The notes: generated by a model not told the origin, from the letters alone. Shown: positions 15,679-23,911, counted from the first letter of the stretch. The stretch is 40,266 bases of DNA from Pigmentiphaga sp. (GCF_019689535.1 NZ_JADGHH010000005.1:1-40266), one strand, 5' to 3'. Translations and numbers: made by a program.

Positions 15679-16596
15679 ATGCTGGATATCGTTCCCACCG
15701 GAAAAATACTTGGCGCAGACGTACTCGGGCTGGACCTCTCCCGCCCGTTGTCCGACGAAGACTTCGCAGCGCTGCTGGAAGCGCTCGGCCGGCACGGCGT
15801 GCTGCGCTTCCCGCGGCAATCCATCACGCCGGCGCACTTGCGGGATTTCTCGGCGCGTTTCGGCGGCCTCCAGCGCACCGTCTCGGATGCGAACGAGCCG
15901 GGCATCCCTGAAGTGAGCATTCTTTCCAATATCGTCGAGAACGGGAAACCGATAGGCATTGCCGACGCCGGGCAGGACTGGCATACCGACATGTCGTACA
16001 ACGCGACCGTCGGCTTCGTGAACGTCTTGTACGCGATCAAGGTGCCGCGCCGGGACGGCCGCGCGCTGGGATCCACTAGCTTCGCGAACATGCACGCCGC
16101 CTACGACGACCTGCCCGAAGACCTCAAGCAGCTGCTCGCCAACGCCACCGCCACCCACGACTTCAACAAGTTCTGGGAGAACATGCGTTCGCGCCCGGGC
16201 AGCACGCGGCCGCCCCTCACCCCTGAGCAACGCGCCAAGCGCCCGCCCTCCACGCATCCGGTGTTCCTGGACCACCCCATTACCGGCCGCAAGGTCTTGT
16301 ACTGCAATCCGGGCTACGCCATCCGCATCAACGAACTCGACGCGCAGCAAAGCGACGAAGTGCTCGAACGGCTGTTCGCCCACCAGTTGCAGCCCAAGTA
16401 CCAATACACGCACGAGTGGACCGAAGGCGATGTATTGATGTGGGACCACATCGGCACGCTGCACGCTGCCTGGCCCGACTACTTGCCGCACGAACATCGC
16501 CTGATCAAGCGCTGCCAGGTGCTGGCTGACCGCATTTGCGATCCGTCATTCCTGCCGGCTGCACTCCGACCGGCGCGCGACGCTGCCCAACACTGA
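15679..16596 (+). CDS. TauD/TfdA-family 2-oxoglutarate-dependent dioxygenase
   Basis: A 305-residue non-heme Fe(II) dioxygenase. The facial triad is visible: His102 and Asp104 in QDWHTDMSY and the distal His262 in WDHIGTLHAA. An Arg in HEHRLIKR (274 or 278) would bind 2-oxoglutarate. TauD/TfdA enzymes hydroxylate and thereby split C-S, C-O or C-N bonds, or hydroxylate carbon, in substrates such as taurine and phenoxyacetates. The ATG at 15679 has AGGAA eight bases upstream, and the domain starts there (MLDIVPTGKILGADVLGLDL). An upstream open stretch from 15559 is not family-like. It is the first gene of a + strand operon with an alpha-hydroxyacid oxidase seven bases later. Release of a hydroxy acid that the oxidase then uses is a reasonable guess. 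Confidence 0.9.
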   Translation: MLDIVPTGKILGADVLGLDLSRPLSDEDFAALLEALGRHGVLRFPRQSITPAHLRDFSARFGGLQRTVSDANEPGIPEVSILSNIVENGKPIGIADAGQDWHTDMSYNATVGFVNVLYAIKVPRRDGRALGSTSFANMHAAYDDLPEDLKQLLANATATHDFNKFWENMRSRPGSTRPPLTPEQRAKRPPSTHPVFLDHPITGRKVLYCNPGYAIRINELDAQQSDEVLERLFAHQLQPKYQYTHEWTEGDVLMWDHIGTLHAAWPDYLPHEHRLIKRCQVLADRICDPSFLPAALRPARDAAQH

Positions 16597-16603
16597 GCGC
16601 GCC

Positions 16604-17782
16604 ATGGGTTTCTTCGACCGGAACATCGCCCGCGCCCAATCCATCGATGACCTGCGCGAGGCGGCGCGCCGCCGCCTGCCCCGGCTGGTCTTCGATTTCT
16701 TCGACGGCGGCGCGGAGAACGAGCTCACCCTGAACGACAATCGCCGTGCCTTCGAGCGCGTGCGATTGTTGCCGCGCACCCTGGTGAACGTCGCCGAGGT
16801 CCAGACCCGGTGCACCGCCTTGGGGGCGCCGGCCGGCTTTCCGCTGGCCATCGCGCCCACCGGGGGCGTAGGCTACGGACGGCACGGCGGCGACCTGGCC
16901 ATTGCCAAGGCAGCGGCACAGTTCGGCATCCCCTATACGCTCTCGACCAGCGCCACCGCTTCCATCGAAGAAGTGGCGCGCATCGCGCCCGGCCGCCTCT
17001 GGTTCCAGGCCTATGTGCTGAAGAACCAGGACTTTTTCCATTCGCTGATCGAGCGGGCGCGCGCCGCCGATTACGAAGCCCTGGTCATCACCGTCGACCT
17101 GCCCGTTGGCGGCAAACGCGAACGCGACGTTCGCAACGGATTCCGCACGCCGTTCCGGCTTACCTACCGCAGCTTCGGCGACGTTGCAATGCATCCTCGC
17201 TGGGCGTTTTCGCTGCTGCGGCACGGCATGCCGGTAAACAAGAACCTGATCGGCCTGCAGCGCGACGTCACGACAGTCGCTGGCCTGGCCTCGGCCGTGG
17301 GCCGCAACTACGACCCGTCGTTCGATTGGGACCGCCTGGCCCAGGTTCGCGACCGATGGCCACGCAAGCTCATCGTCAAGGGCGTGCTGCGGCCGGACGA
17401 CGCCGAGAAGCTGGTGCAGCTCGGCGCCGATGCCGTGGTGGTCTCCAACCATGGCGGGCGCCAGCTGGATGGCGCATGCGCCACGCTCGATGCGCTGCCC
17501 GGCGTCGTCCGGGCAGTGGCAGGCCGCATCCCGGTGTGGCTCGATGGCGGCGTGCGGCGCGGCGTGGACATTCTCAAGGCCCGGGCACTGGGTGCCGAGG
17601 GGGTATTGGTCGGCCGGGCCACGCTATACGGCGCGGTGGCCGGCGGTGACGCCGGCGCGCACCGGGCCTTGCAGATACTGACCGAGGAACTGGTGCGCGC
17701 CATGAAATTGTGCGGGGCCCGGCGCATCGAGGATATCGACGCGAGCCTGTTGGCGCCGCCGCACTTTTCGACGCAGCCGTAA
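16604..17782 (+). CDS. FMN-dependent alpha-hydroxyacid oxidase/dehydrogenase (LldD/mandelate type)
   Basis: A 392-residue TIM-barrel flavoprotein. The active-site motif SNHGGRQLDG (His283, Arg286) is the family signature. Other FMN/substrate positions are visible in FQAYV, ITVDLPV, KGVLRPDDAEKL (Lys259) and WLDGGVRRGVDILKA. Such enzymes oxidise L-lactate, glycolate, mandelate or related 2-hydroxy acids to 2-oxo acids. The segment around residues 170-220 is hydrophobic (MHPRWAFSLLRHGMP), resembling members that associate with the inner membrane and pass electrons to quinones. The start at 16604 is eight bases after the dioxygenase stop. With a TauD-family enzyme before and an FAH hydrolase after it, a short 2-hydroxy/2-oxo acid route is likely. 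The substrate is not readable. Confidence 0.91.
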   Translation: MGFFDRNIARAQSIDDLREAARRRLPRLVFDFFDGGAENELTLNDNRRAFERVRLLPRTLVNVAEVQTRCTALGAPAGFPLAIAPTGGVGYGRHGGDLAIAKAAAQFGIPYTLSTSATASIEEVARIAPGRLWFQAYVLKNQDFFHSLIERARAADYEALVITVDLPVGGKRERDVRNGFRTPFRLTYRSFGDVAMHPRWAFSLLRHGMPVNKNLIGLQRDVTTVAGLASAVGRNYDPSFDWDRLAQVRDRWPRKLIVKGVLRPDDAEKLVQLGADAVVVSNHGGRQLDGACATLDALPGVVRAVAGRIPVWLDGGVRRGVDILKARALGAEGVLVGRATLYGAVAGGDAGAHRALQILTEELVRAMKLCGARRIEDIDASLLAPPHFSTQP

Positions 17783-17809
17783 CGACAAAACCCATCAAGA
17801 GAACCCTCC

Positions 17810-18586
17810 ATGCGCTGGATAAGATTCACCGATAGCCAAGGCACCCATTACGGCCTCGTCGAAGACGACCGGGTCAACCGGGTCGAAGGCTCCCCCTTCG
17901 ACGGATACGTCCGCACGGACGAATGGGTCGATTTCCAAAGCGTGCGACTGGAAGTGCCGGTCATCCCGCGCACCTTCTACTGTGCCGGCCTCAACTACGC
18001 CGAGCATGCCATCGAGGCGGCCCGCAAGCGGGGCGAGGAACCGCAGCTGCCCAAGCAGGCAGACATCGGCTACCGCGCCAATAACGCATTGGTACCGCAC
18101 GGGCACGAGGTGGTCATACCGCCCGACGCGCGGACGATCCACTATGAAGGCGAGCTGGTGGTCGTGATCGGCAAACAAGCCCGGCACCTGACGCCCGACA
18201 ATGCCATGGACTGCGTGCTGGGCTACACCATCGGCAACGACGTGAGCGAACGCAATTGGCAACGCTCGGACCGCACGTTCTGGCGCGCCAAGAATGCCGA
18301 TACGTTCAAGCCCATGGGGCCCTGGATAGAAACCGAGTTCGACCTGCGTGCCGCCCGGACCTGCGTGCGTGTAAACGGCAGGTGCACCACGGAATTCGCG
18401 ACGGCCGCGATGATCTTCGACATCCCGACTTTCCTGTGCGCCATGACGAAGTACCTGACGCTCTACCCAGGGGACGTCGTATGGATGGGCACCGACGGCC
18501 AATCGCCCGACCTGCGGGCGGGCGACGTGGTGGAGGTCGAGATCACGGGACTGGGTACCCTGCGCAACCCCTTCGTCCAAGGATGA
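17810..18586 (+). CDS. FAH-family hydrolase, third copy
   Basis: A 258-residue FAH-family protein with the typical short N-terminal part and catalytic barrel: YCAGLNYAEHAIEA (His66), metal ligands in HYEGELVVVIG (Glu113, Glu115) and GNDVSERNW (Asp144), and KPMGPWIETE. The end motif is GDVVWMGTDGQSP in place of the commoner GTPxGVG, so substrate contacts may differ. These proteins act on acylpyruvates or 2-oxo-hexenedioates (hydrolase, isomerase or decarboxylase). The start at 17810 has AAGAGA upstream. The stop overlaps the ATGA leading into the NTF2-like gene. It is third in the operon after the TauD-type dioxygenase and the hydroxyacid oxidase. Confidence 0.9.
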   Translation: MRWIRFTDSQGTHYGLVEDDRVNRVEGSPFDGYVRTDEWVDFQSVRLEVPVIPRTFYCAGLNYAEHAIEAARKRGEEPQLPKQADIGYRANNALVPHGHEVVIPPDARTIHYEGELVVVIGKQARHLTPDNAMDCVLGYTIGNDVSERNWQRSDRTFWRAKNADTFKPMGPWIETEFDLRAARTCVRVNGRCTTEFATAAMIFDIPTFLCAMTKYLTLYPGDVVWMGTDGQSPDLRAGDVVEVEITGLGTLRNPFVQG

Positions 18587-18588
18587 CC

Positions 18589-19017
18589 ATGACCGATCTC
18601 GAACGCTGGGCCGCCGTGACCGGCTGCCAACAAGCCATCCACGGCTTCTACCTCGCCCTGGACGGCGGCGATTTCGACGCCGTCGCGGCCTGCATGGCCG
18701 AACGAGGCGTCTGGCATCGCCAGGGCCGGGCCCTGCAGGGGCCGGCCGAAGTTCGCCAGGCATTGGCGGATCGCCCTGCCGGGCGCACCACGGCCCATCT
18801 GGTGCAGAACCTCGTCATTGACGTCGAGGCGCCGGACCGTGCCTGTGCGCGCTACATGACGCTGGTCTATCGGGTCGATGCGCCGGCCGCGCCGACTGGC
18901 CCCGTGCCCCTGCCACCGCCCCTGTCCATCACGTTTTATCGCGAACGCCTCTCCCGGGCAGCAGACGGACGCTGGCTGGTGGAAGAAAAGCGTGGACAGC
19001 GCCGCTTCGGAAACTAA
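18589..19017 (+). CDS. NTF2-like (SnoaL-type) fold protein
   Basis: A 142-residue protein with the cone-shaped NTF2/SnoaL pattern: an N-terminal helix (AVTGCQQAIHGFYLALDGGDFDAV, given here only in outline), the MAERGVWHRQGRALQGPAE strand-turn, a middle IDVEAPDRACARYMTLV strand pair, and the end RWLVEEKRGQRR. Members are small-ligand-binding proteins or cofactor-free isomerases/dehydratases. Two ATGs are close: 18583 overlaps the FAH stop, while 18589 has AAGGA at the right distance and is chosen. It is the last gene of the 15679-19017 operon and ends at a strong hairpin. A role as an accessory isomerase in that pathway is a guess. Confidence 0.8.
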   Translation: MTDLERWAAVTGCQQAIHGFYLALDGGDFDAVAACMAERGVWHRQGRALQGPAEVRQALADRPAGRTTAHLVQNLVIDVEAPDRACARYMTLVYRVDAPAAPTGPVPLPPPLSITFYRERLSRAADGRWLVEEKRGQRRFGN

Positions 19018-19056
19018 ATAAAAAAACTCGTCTTGCCGCACGGGCAAGACGAGTTT
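19018..19056. terminator. Bidirectional terminator between convergent genes
   Basis: A perfect 14-bp stem (19024-19037 with 19043-19056; core CTCGTCTTGCC / GGCAAGACGAG, loop GCACG) flanked by an A-run at 19020-19026. On the - strand the stem is followed by TTTTTTATT, a canonical terminator for the Bug gene ending at 19075. On the + strand the stem ends in TTT and can stop the NTF2-like operon. Confidence 0.88.
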
Positions 19057-19074
19057 CTGGCAATCACCCCTGCG

Positions 19075-20070
19075 TTATTGCAGCGTGTTCTTGGTCTGCT
19101 GCAGCAACGCCTTGTATTGCGTAGTGTCGCGCACGAGCAGTTGACGCAGTTCCTCGGCGGACGTGGTGCGCACTTCCATTCCCTGCGCAGCCAGCGTCTG
19201 GATGATCTTCGGCGACTTGCCGGCCTTGACCAAGGCTTCGTTCAAGCGCTGGACCACCGGCCCAGGCGTGCCGGCGGGAGCAAGGATAGCCTGCCAGGTT
19301 TCGGCCTGGAAGCCCTTGAGCCCGCTTTCGTCCACGGTCGGCACATTGGGCGTGGCGGGCGAACGGCTCAAGCCCGTCGTCGCGATCAGCACCAGCCTGC
19401 CTTCGGCAACATGTTCCATGTTGCCGACCAGCGAGCTGAACATGACGTCGACCCGCCCGGCCAGCAGGTCCGCCATGGCGGGACCCGTGCCCTTGTACGG
19501 GACATGCACCATCTTGATTCCGGCGGCCTTGGCAAAGGCCTCGCCGGCCAAGTGCTGGGCGGAGCCGTTGCCCGACGAGGCGAAATTGATCTTGCCCGGA
19601 TTGGCCTTGGCGTACTCAATGAACTCCTTGACCGTGCGAAGCTTGAGGCCGGGCGTCACGAGAATGCCCAGCGATTGCACAGTTGCCTGGCCGATGGGCT
19701 GGAAGTCCACCACCGGGTCGTAAGTCTTGGTGTCGTGCAGCAACGGCGTGATCACGAAGGCATTGGTGCCGAACAACAGCGTGTAGCCGTCCGGCGCGGA
19801 ACGCCGGACCGACTCGGTGCCCACCAACGTGCCGCCGCCGGCCCGGTTCTCGAGCACGACGGACTGCCCCAGGATTTCGGACATTTCTTGGGCGAACATG
19901 CGACCAACGATGTCGGTCGCGCCGCCCGGGGCATAGGCCACGACCATGCGCAGGGGATGGGTCGGGAAATTCTGCGCGGCCGCGGGCGCGGCCACGGTTC
20001 CAGCCGCGGCGAACGCGAACGCCAGGGCGGCGAATCGACGGCGGGCGAAGGAGGAGGGAGGTTGGAACAT
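19075..20070 (-). CDS. Bug/TctC-type extracytoplasmic solute receptor, copy 1
   Basis: A 331-residue periplasmic binding protein of the Bug (tripartite tricarboxylate transporter receptor) family. The signal peptide is residues 1-32 (RRRF, then a long Ala/Phe stretch ending AAPAAAQ). The mature part shows the family pattern: YPxxPLRMVVAYAPGGATDIVGR, VVLENRAGGGTLVGTE, PDGYTLLFG, VHVPYKGTGPAMADLLAGRVD and PNVPTVDESG. Bug proteins bind mostly carboxylates and pass them to TctAB-type permeases, which are absent from the window. The start at 20070 has GGAG eight bases upstream, and earlier in-frame codons lack a signal-peptide pattern. It is divergent from the LysR gene at 20251, its likely regulator. 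Confidence 0.92.
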   Translation of the reverse strand: MFQPPSSFARRRFAALAFAFAAAGTVAAPAAAQNFPTHPLRMVVAYAPGGATDIVGRMFAQEMSEILGQSVVLENRAGGGTLVGTESVRRSAPDGYTLLFGTNAFVITPLLHDTKTYDPVVDFQPIGQATVQSLGILVTPGLKLRTVKEFIEYAKANPGKINFASSGNGSAQHLAGEAFAKAAGIKMVHVPYKGTGPAMADLLAGRVDVMFSSLVGNMEHVAEGRLVLIATTGLSRSPATPNVPTVDESGLKGFQAETWQAILAPAGTPGPVVQRLNEALVKAGKSPKIIQTLAAQGMEVRTTSAEELRQLLVRDTTQYKALLQQTKNTLQ

Positions 20071-20250
20071 GACGAGTCTCCGGATATATAGGACGGACGC
20101 CCTGTGCTCAGCAACGGCATGGCGCCGGAATAGGGGTGATGTCGGTTTCGAAACAATGAACGAGGGGATTATTCGTGCGCAGGCGCTGATCAACAAGGCA
20201 GCGGTGCTAAATTTGAAATTTCCCAAGAAGAAACGATCAAGGACGCGGGC

Positions 20251-21174
20251 TTGGATCAACTCAGCTGCCTACGCATGTTCGTCGAAGTGGCCCGGCGCAA
20301 TAGCTTCGCCGGCGCCGCCCAACATTTCGGCGTATCCCGGGCCACCTGCACGAAACAGGTCGCGTGGCTGGAACGGTCGCTGGGCGTCAAGCTGCTCAAC
20401 CGCACCACGAAGCAGCTCGGACTGACGCCGGCGGGACTGCAAGTCCTGGAGAACGGGCTGGAGCTCCTCAAGCGCTACGACGACCTGCGCGAATCCGTGC
20501 TCGATCTGTCGCGCGACGTCTCCGGCGTCGTGAGGGTGGGCGTGCCTCCCGCCTTCGGCACGCAGCGCCTGCTGCCCGTCATCTATGAATTCCACGAGCG
20601 CTACCCTGACGTCCAGATCGCACTCAGCCTGCTCACGGTCCGTAAACAGGAAACCTTCGTCGAGCAAGGCCTGGACGTGGGCATCATCATCGTGCCCGTC
20701 CTGAAGGACGCGAGCTTCATCGCCATTCCGCTCGCCCAAGCCCCCCAAGCGCTGGTCGCCTCCCCGGCCTATCTCGCCAAGACCGGCCCGCTGGCACATC
20801 CCAGCGATCTCCAGCATTGCAAATGCTTGGTCAACTGGAACAAATCGCCTACCGCCACCTGGAACTTCAAGGGGCCGGAAGGGCCGGTCTCCGTCCGCGT
20901 CCAAGGCCCGCTGCGCTCGGACTTCGGCGATGCGCTGAAGGAAGCGGCGCTGGCCGGCATGGGCATTTCCATGCATCCGTACTACATGGTGGCAGAAGAA
21001 ATCGAACGAGGCGAACTGCAGGTCGTCCTTCCCGATTATGTTCCTTCGGGCCTGGACGTCTACGCCATTTACTCTTCGCGCAAGAATCTGCCCATGCGGG
21101 TCCAGGTTTTCCTCGAATTCCTCAAGGAATGGGCCAAGACCCCGAAGTCATGGAGCAAGGGCCTGGCGGACTGA
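20251..21174 (+). CDS. LysR-family transcriptional regulator
   Basis: A 307-residue LysR protein. The N-terminal winged helix is complete only with the TTG start at 20251 (LSCLRMFVEVARRNSFAGAA, helix-turn-helix VSRATCTKQVAWLERSLGVKLL, LTPAG). AAGGA precedes it by seven bases. The first in-frame ATG (20275) would remove the start of the DNA-binding domain. The C-terminal effector-binding domain begins near GVVRVGVPPAFG. This is the CrgA/aaeR-like subgroup that shortens to about 305 residues. It is divergent from a Bug receptor gene over 180 bases and precedes the FMN reductase operon on the same strand by 90 bases, so it could control either. The spacer contains an AAATTTGAAATTT near-palindrome at 20209-20221. 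Confidence 0.9.
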   Translation: MDQLSCLRMFVEVARRNSFAGAAQHFGVSRATCTKQVAWLERSLGVKLLNRTTKQLGLTPAGLQVLENGLELLKRYDDLRESVLDLSRDVSGVVRVGVPPAFGTQRLLPVIYEFHERYPDVQIALSLLTVRKQETFVEQGLDVGIIIVPVLKDASFIAIPLAQAPQALVASPAYLAKTGPLAHPSDLQHCKCLVNWNKSPTATWNFKGPEGPVSVRVQGPLRSDFGDALKEAALAGMGISMHPYYMVAEEIERGELQVVLPDYVPSGLDVYAIYSSRKNLPMRVQVFLEFLKEWAKTPKSWSKGLAD

Positions 21175-21199
21175 CGCCGTTCTGCTGCATTGGCGCCAC

Positions 21200-21230
21200 T
21201 TGACTTTTCGCGCGCCGGAGAGCGTAATAC
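21200..21230 (+). promoter_or_regulatory. Candidate promoter of the FMN reductase/luciferase-like operon
   Basis: TTGACT (21200-21205) and TAATAC (21225-21230) form a -35/-10 pair with a 19-base spacer, longer than the usual 17. The -10 lies in the first six bases of the 24-bp palindrome, so a protein bound there would block RNA polymerase. Confidence 0.45.
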
Positions 21231-21248
21231 ATAGCTAGCTATGTATTA
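21225..21248. promoter_or_regulatory. Perfect 24-bp palindrome, probable operator
   Basis: Positions 21225-21236 read TAATACATAGCT and 21237-21248 are the exact reverse complement, with the axis inside AGCT/AGCT. It lies 17 to 40 bases ahead of the FMN reductase start and overlaps the presumed -10. The length, symmetry and absence of a spacer fit a dimeric winged-helix or TetR-type repressor better than a LysR T-N11-A box. No other copy was found by eye in the window. Confidence 0.7.
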
Positions 21249-21264
21249 AACGACGGAGACAGGC

Positions 21265-21873
21265 ATGAACCCCTCCCCGCTACGCGTGGTGGCCCTGGGC
21301 GGCACCACCCGTCCCGACTCGTCCACCGAACGCGCCCTGCGCCATGCGCTCGACGCGGTCGCCGAAGCGGGCGCACAAGTCGTCCTGCTCACGGGCGACG
21401 ATCTGGTCCTGCCGATGTATGCACCGCACGACCCGAGCCGCACGCCGGCCGCACTGCGCCTCGTCGCCGAGCTGCGGCGCGCCGACGGTGTCATCATCGC
21501 TTCGCCTGGCTACCACGGCAGCCTGTCCGGTCTCATCAAGAACGCGCTGGACTATGTCGAAGACCTGCGCAACGACGCCCGCCCCTACCTGAGCGGGCGC
21601 GCCGTGGGTTGCATCGCGAACGCGGCTGGCTGGCAAGGCGCCGTCACCACGCTGGGCGCGCTGCGCGACATCGTACATGCGCTGCGCGGCTGGCCCACGC
21701 CCCTCGGCGTCTGCATCGGCGGCACCGAGCCGGCGTTCGCGCCAGACGGTCGGTGCATCGACGCCCGCGTTGACGAACAACTGCGCACGCTGGGCCGTGA
21801 GGTCTTCGAATTCGCCCATCGCATGCGCGCCCACCAGGCTTGCAACCCTAGCGCGGTACGCGCTGCCGCCTGA
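21265..21873 (+). CDS. NADPH-dependent FMN reductase (flavodoxin-like fold)
   Basis: A 202-residue flavin reductase. The FMN-phosphate loop LGGTTRPDSSTERAL and the second signature SPGYHGSLSGLIKNALDYVE are clear, and the strand order fits the NADPH_dep_FMN_red family. It would supply reduced FMN to the luciferase-like monooxygenase two genes downstream, making a two-component monooxygenase. GGAG lies six to nine bases before the ATG at 21265. The gene is first in the operon under the 24-bp palindrome. About 20 residues at the C-terminus (QACNPSAVRAAA) go beyond the fold and are probably disordered. Confidence 0.9.
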   Translation: MNPSPLRVVALGGTTRPDSSTERALRHALDAVAEAGAQVVLLTGDDLVLPMYAPHDPSRTPAALRLVAELRRADGVIIASPGYHGSLSGLIKNALDYVEDLRNDARPYLSGRAVGCIANAAGWQGAVTTLGALRDIVHALRGWPTPLGVCIGGTEPAFAPDGRCIDARVDEQLRTLGREVFEFAHRMRAHQACNPSAVRAAA

Positions 21874-21911
21874 AGCGGCGCTGCCGACACCGTTCCATCG
21901 AGGAGACATCC

Positions 21912-22703
21912 ATGACCGCAATGGACGCGTCAACCTTGCGCGTGCGCGATACTGCGCTGCGCATTTCGCGCGCCGGCCGAGGCCAGCCGCTATTGTTCCT
22001 GCACGGGCCGGCCGGGCTGGCCGAATCGCAGCCCTTGGTCGAGGCGCTCGCCGCGCACTACGATTGCCATGCGCCCGAACACCCCGGCTACGGCGGCAGC
22101 CCCGTGCCCCCGTGGCTGGACAACGTCCGGGATCTCGCGAACTTTTATCTCGACTACCTCGACCAGCAGAAGCTGAGCGGGGTGCACTTGGTCGGATACG
22201 ACCTGGGCGGCTGGATCGCGGCGGAACTGGCCGTGCGCAACGGCCATGCGCTGGCCTCGCTCACCCTGATCTCGGCCCAGGGCATCCACGTGCCGGGCGT
22301 GCCCACGATCGACGTATTCCTGCGCACGGACGAAGAGCTGGTGCGCGACACCTATCACGACCCGGCCCTGGCCGAGAAGGTGCTGGAGCGCAAGCCGACC
22401 GAAGAAGAGCTGGACCTGGCCGTGCGCAATAAGGAGATCACGGCACGCCTGACGTGGCAGCCCCGTGGCCACGACCCGGACCTCGCCAAATGGCTGCACC
22501 GCATCACCGTTCCGACGCTCGTCCTTTGGGGTGCGAATGACCGCATCCTCCCCGCTGAATACGGCCGCTCCTGGCGCGACCGCATCGCCCGCGCCAACCT
22601 GGTCGAACTCGGCGAGTGCGGCCATGCACCGCATCTCGAACGCACGGCCGAGACCGTGGCCGCGCTGACACGATTCACCGCCTCGATCGGGAGCCCCGCA
22701 TGA
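21912..22703 (+). CDS. Alpha/beta hydrolase with Asp at the nucleophile position
   Basis: A 263-residue alpha/beta-hydrolase. The oxyanion loop is FLHGPAG, the nucleophile elbow is LVGYDLGGW with Asp97 (GAC at 22200-22202) where esterases have Ser, the acid residue is Asp210 (WGANDRILP), and the base is His238 (ECGHAPHLE). An Asp nucleophile is known from haloalkane and fluoroacetate dehalogenases and epoxide hydrolases, which form an ester intermediate. Those enzymes also carry Tyr or Trp cap residues that I cannot assign here. The start at 21912 follows GAGGAG, with a second in-frame ATG at 21921. The stop overlaps the luciferase-like gene (ATGA), so the two are coupled. Epoxide opening after monooxygenation is one possibility. 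Confidence 0.87.
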   Translation: MTAMDASTLRVRDTALRISRAGRGQPLLFLHGPAGLAESQPLVEALAAHYDCHAPEHPGYGGSPVPPWLDNVRDLANFYLDYLDQQKLSGVHLVGYDLGGWIAAELAVRNGHALASLTLISAQGIHVPGVPTIDVFLRTDEELVRDTYHDPALAEKVLERKPTEEELDLAVRNKEITARLTWQPRGHDPDLAKWLHRITVPTLVLWGANDRILPAEYGRSWRDRIARANLVELGECGHAPHLERTAETVAALTRFTASIGSPA

Positions 22704-23836
22704 AGTTCTTCAATTTCCACCTGATGCCCTATCGCCATGCGGACCTGGAAGCGATCCAGAAAAACGGTTCGGCGTGGGTGACGTTCTCTAATAGCCACTA
22801 CGATCCGAAGCTGGGTGCAGAGCTCTACCACGAGTATCTGGACCAGATGGAATTCGCGGATCGCCTCGGCTTCGACGGGGTGTGCCTGAACGAGCACCAC
22901 CAAACCGCCTACGGCATGATGCCGATCCCGGGCGTGCTGGCCGGCGCACTGGCCCGCAGCGTGAAACGGGCGCAGATCGCCGTGTTGGGCCGCGCATTGC
23001 CGCTACTGAACAATCCGCTGATGGTGGCCGAAGAATTCGCCATCCTGGACAACCTGACGCGGGGCCGCTTCATCGCGGGTTTCGTACGCGGCATCGGCGC
23101 CGAATACCACGCGATGGGCATCAACCCGGCCGAATCGCAGGCGCGCTTTCTCGAAGCACACGACCTCATCGTGCGGGGATGGACCGAACCTGGACCGTTC
23201 TCCTACACGGGCAAGTACTACCAATTCCAGTACGTGAACCCGTGGCCCCGGCCCTACCAGGCCCCCCATCCGCCAATCTGGGTGCCTTCGCAGGGATCGA
23301 GCAGCACGATCCGCTGGGCCGCGGAACGCCGGTATACCTATTGCCAGACCCTGAGCCCCATCCTCACGGTCAAGAAATTCTTCGACATGTACCGGGAGGA
23401 AGCGCGCAAGGCCGGCTATGAGGCAAGCCAGGACCAACTCGCGTGGTCGAACTGCATCTACGTGGCCGAAACCGATGCACGCGCGATGGCCGAAGCCAAG
23501 CCGCACCTGGAAGCACTCATGACGCGCCTGCTGAAGATGCCTATGGAAATGCTGCTGCCGCCGGGCTACACCAACATCGAAGCCATGAAGCGCATCAAGT
23601 CGACGCGCGCAGTGGGTTCCAAGCCGCAGTCGGCGGAAGACCTGGTGAAATCTGGCTTGGTCATCATCGGCAGCCCGGCCACCGTACGCGAGAAACTGGC
23701 CGAGTACCAGGAACTGGCGGGCTTTGGCACGACGCTGACCAAGACCCAGTTCGGCACCATGCCCGACGACATGGTGCGCGCCAACATGCAGGCCATCGCA
23801 GAGGAGGTCATCCCCCACTTCAGAGACGCAGCCTGA
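22700..23836 (+). CDS. Luciferase-like flavin-dependent monooxygenase
   Basis: A 378-residue bacterial-luciferase-family TIM-barrel protein using reduced FMN and O2. It begins MKFFNFHLMPYRHADLEAIQ and has FADRLGFDGVCLNEHHQTAYG (outline), the VAEEFAILDNLTRGRFIAGF motif and PHPPIWVPSQGSSSTIRWAA. The ATG at 22700 overlaps the hydrolase stop as ATGA. The frame is open 28 codons further up, but inside the hydrolase gene. Reduced FMN would come from the reductase at 21265. Members oxidise alkanesulfonates, long-chain alkanes, nitrilotriacetate and many others, and nothing here fixes the substrate. A strong terminator-like hairpin follows the stop. Confidence 0.91.
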   Translation: MKFFNFHLMPYRHADLEAIQKNGSAWVTFSNSHYDPKLGAELYHEYLDQMEFADRLGFDGVCLNEHHQTAYGMMPIPGVLAGALARSVKRAQIAVLGRALPLLNNPLMVAEEFAILDNLTRGRFIAGFVRGIGAEYHAMGINPAESQARFLEAHDLIVRGWTEPGPFSYTGKYYQFQYVNPWPRPYQAPHPPIWVPSQGSSSTIRWAAERRYTYCQTLSPILTVKKFFDMYREEARKAGYEASQDQLAWSNCIYVAETDARAMAEAKPHLEALMTRLLKMPMEMLLPPGYTNIEAMKRIKSTRAVGSKPQSAEDLVKSGLVIIGSPATVREKLAEYQELAGFGTTLTKTQFGTMPDDMVRANMQAIAEEVIPHFRDAA

Positions 23837-23850
23837 TCACGTTCACGTCC

Positions 23851-23911
23851 GCTTGCGCCGCGGCGCGTCCCCTGCACGAGGGCGCGCGCCGCGGCGCAGG
23901 CGCATCTTTTT
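23851..23911 (+). terminator. Rho-independent terminator or attenuator after the monooxygenase gene
   Basis: A stem of 14 perfect G/C-rich pairs (23854-23867 with 23885-23898), extendable to 17 with one G-U pair (23851-23901), followed within four bases by TCTTTTT (23905-23911). It lies 15 bases after the monooxygenase stop and before the Bug gene at 23948, so the Bug gene receives only read-through or has its own promoter. Confidence 0.8.

Noticed and set aside
21200-21248. The 24-bp palindrome as a Rho-independent terminator of the LysR gene
   Set aside because: The stem is AT-rich, has no loop and is not followed by a T-run; operator function fits better.
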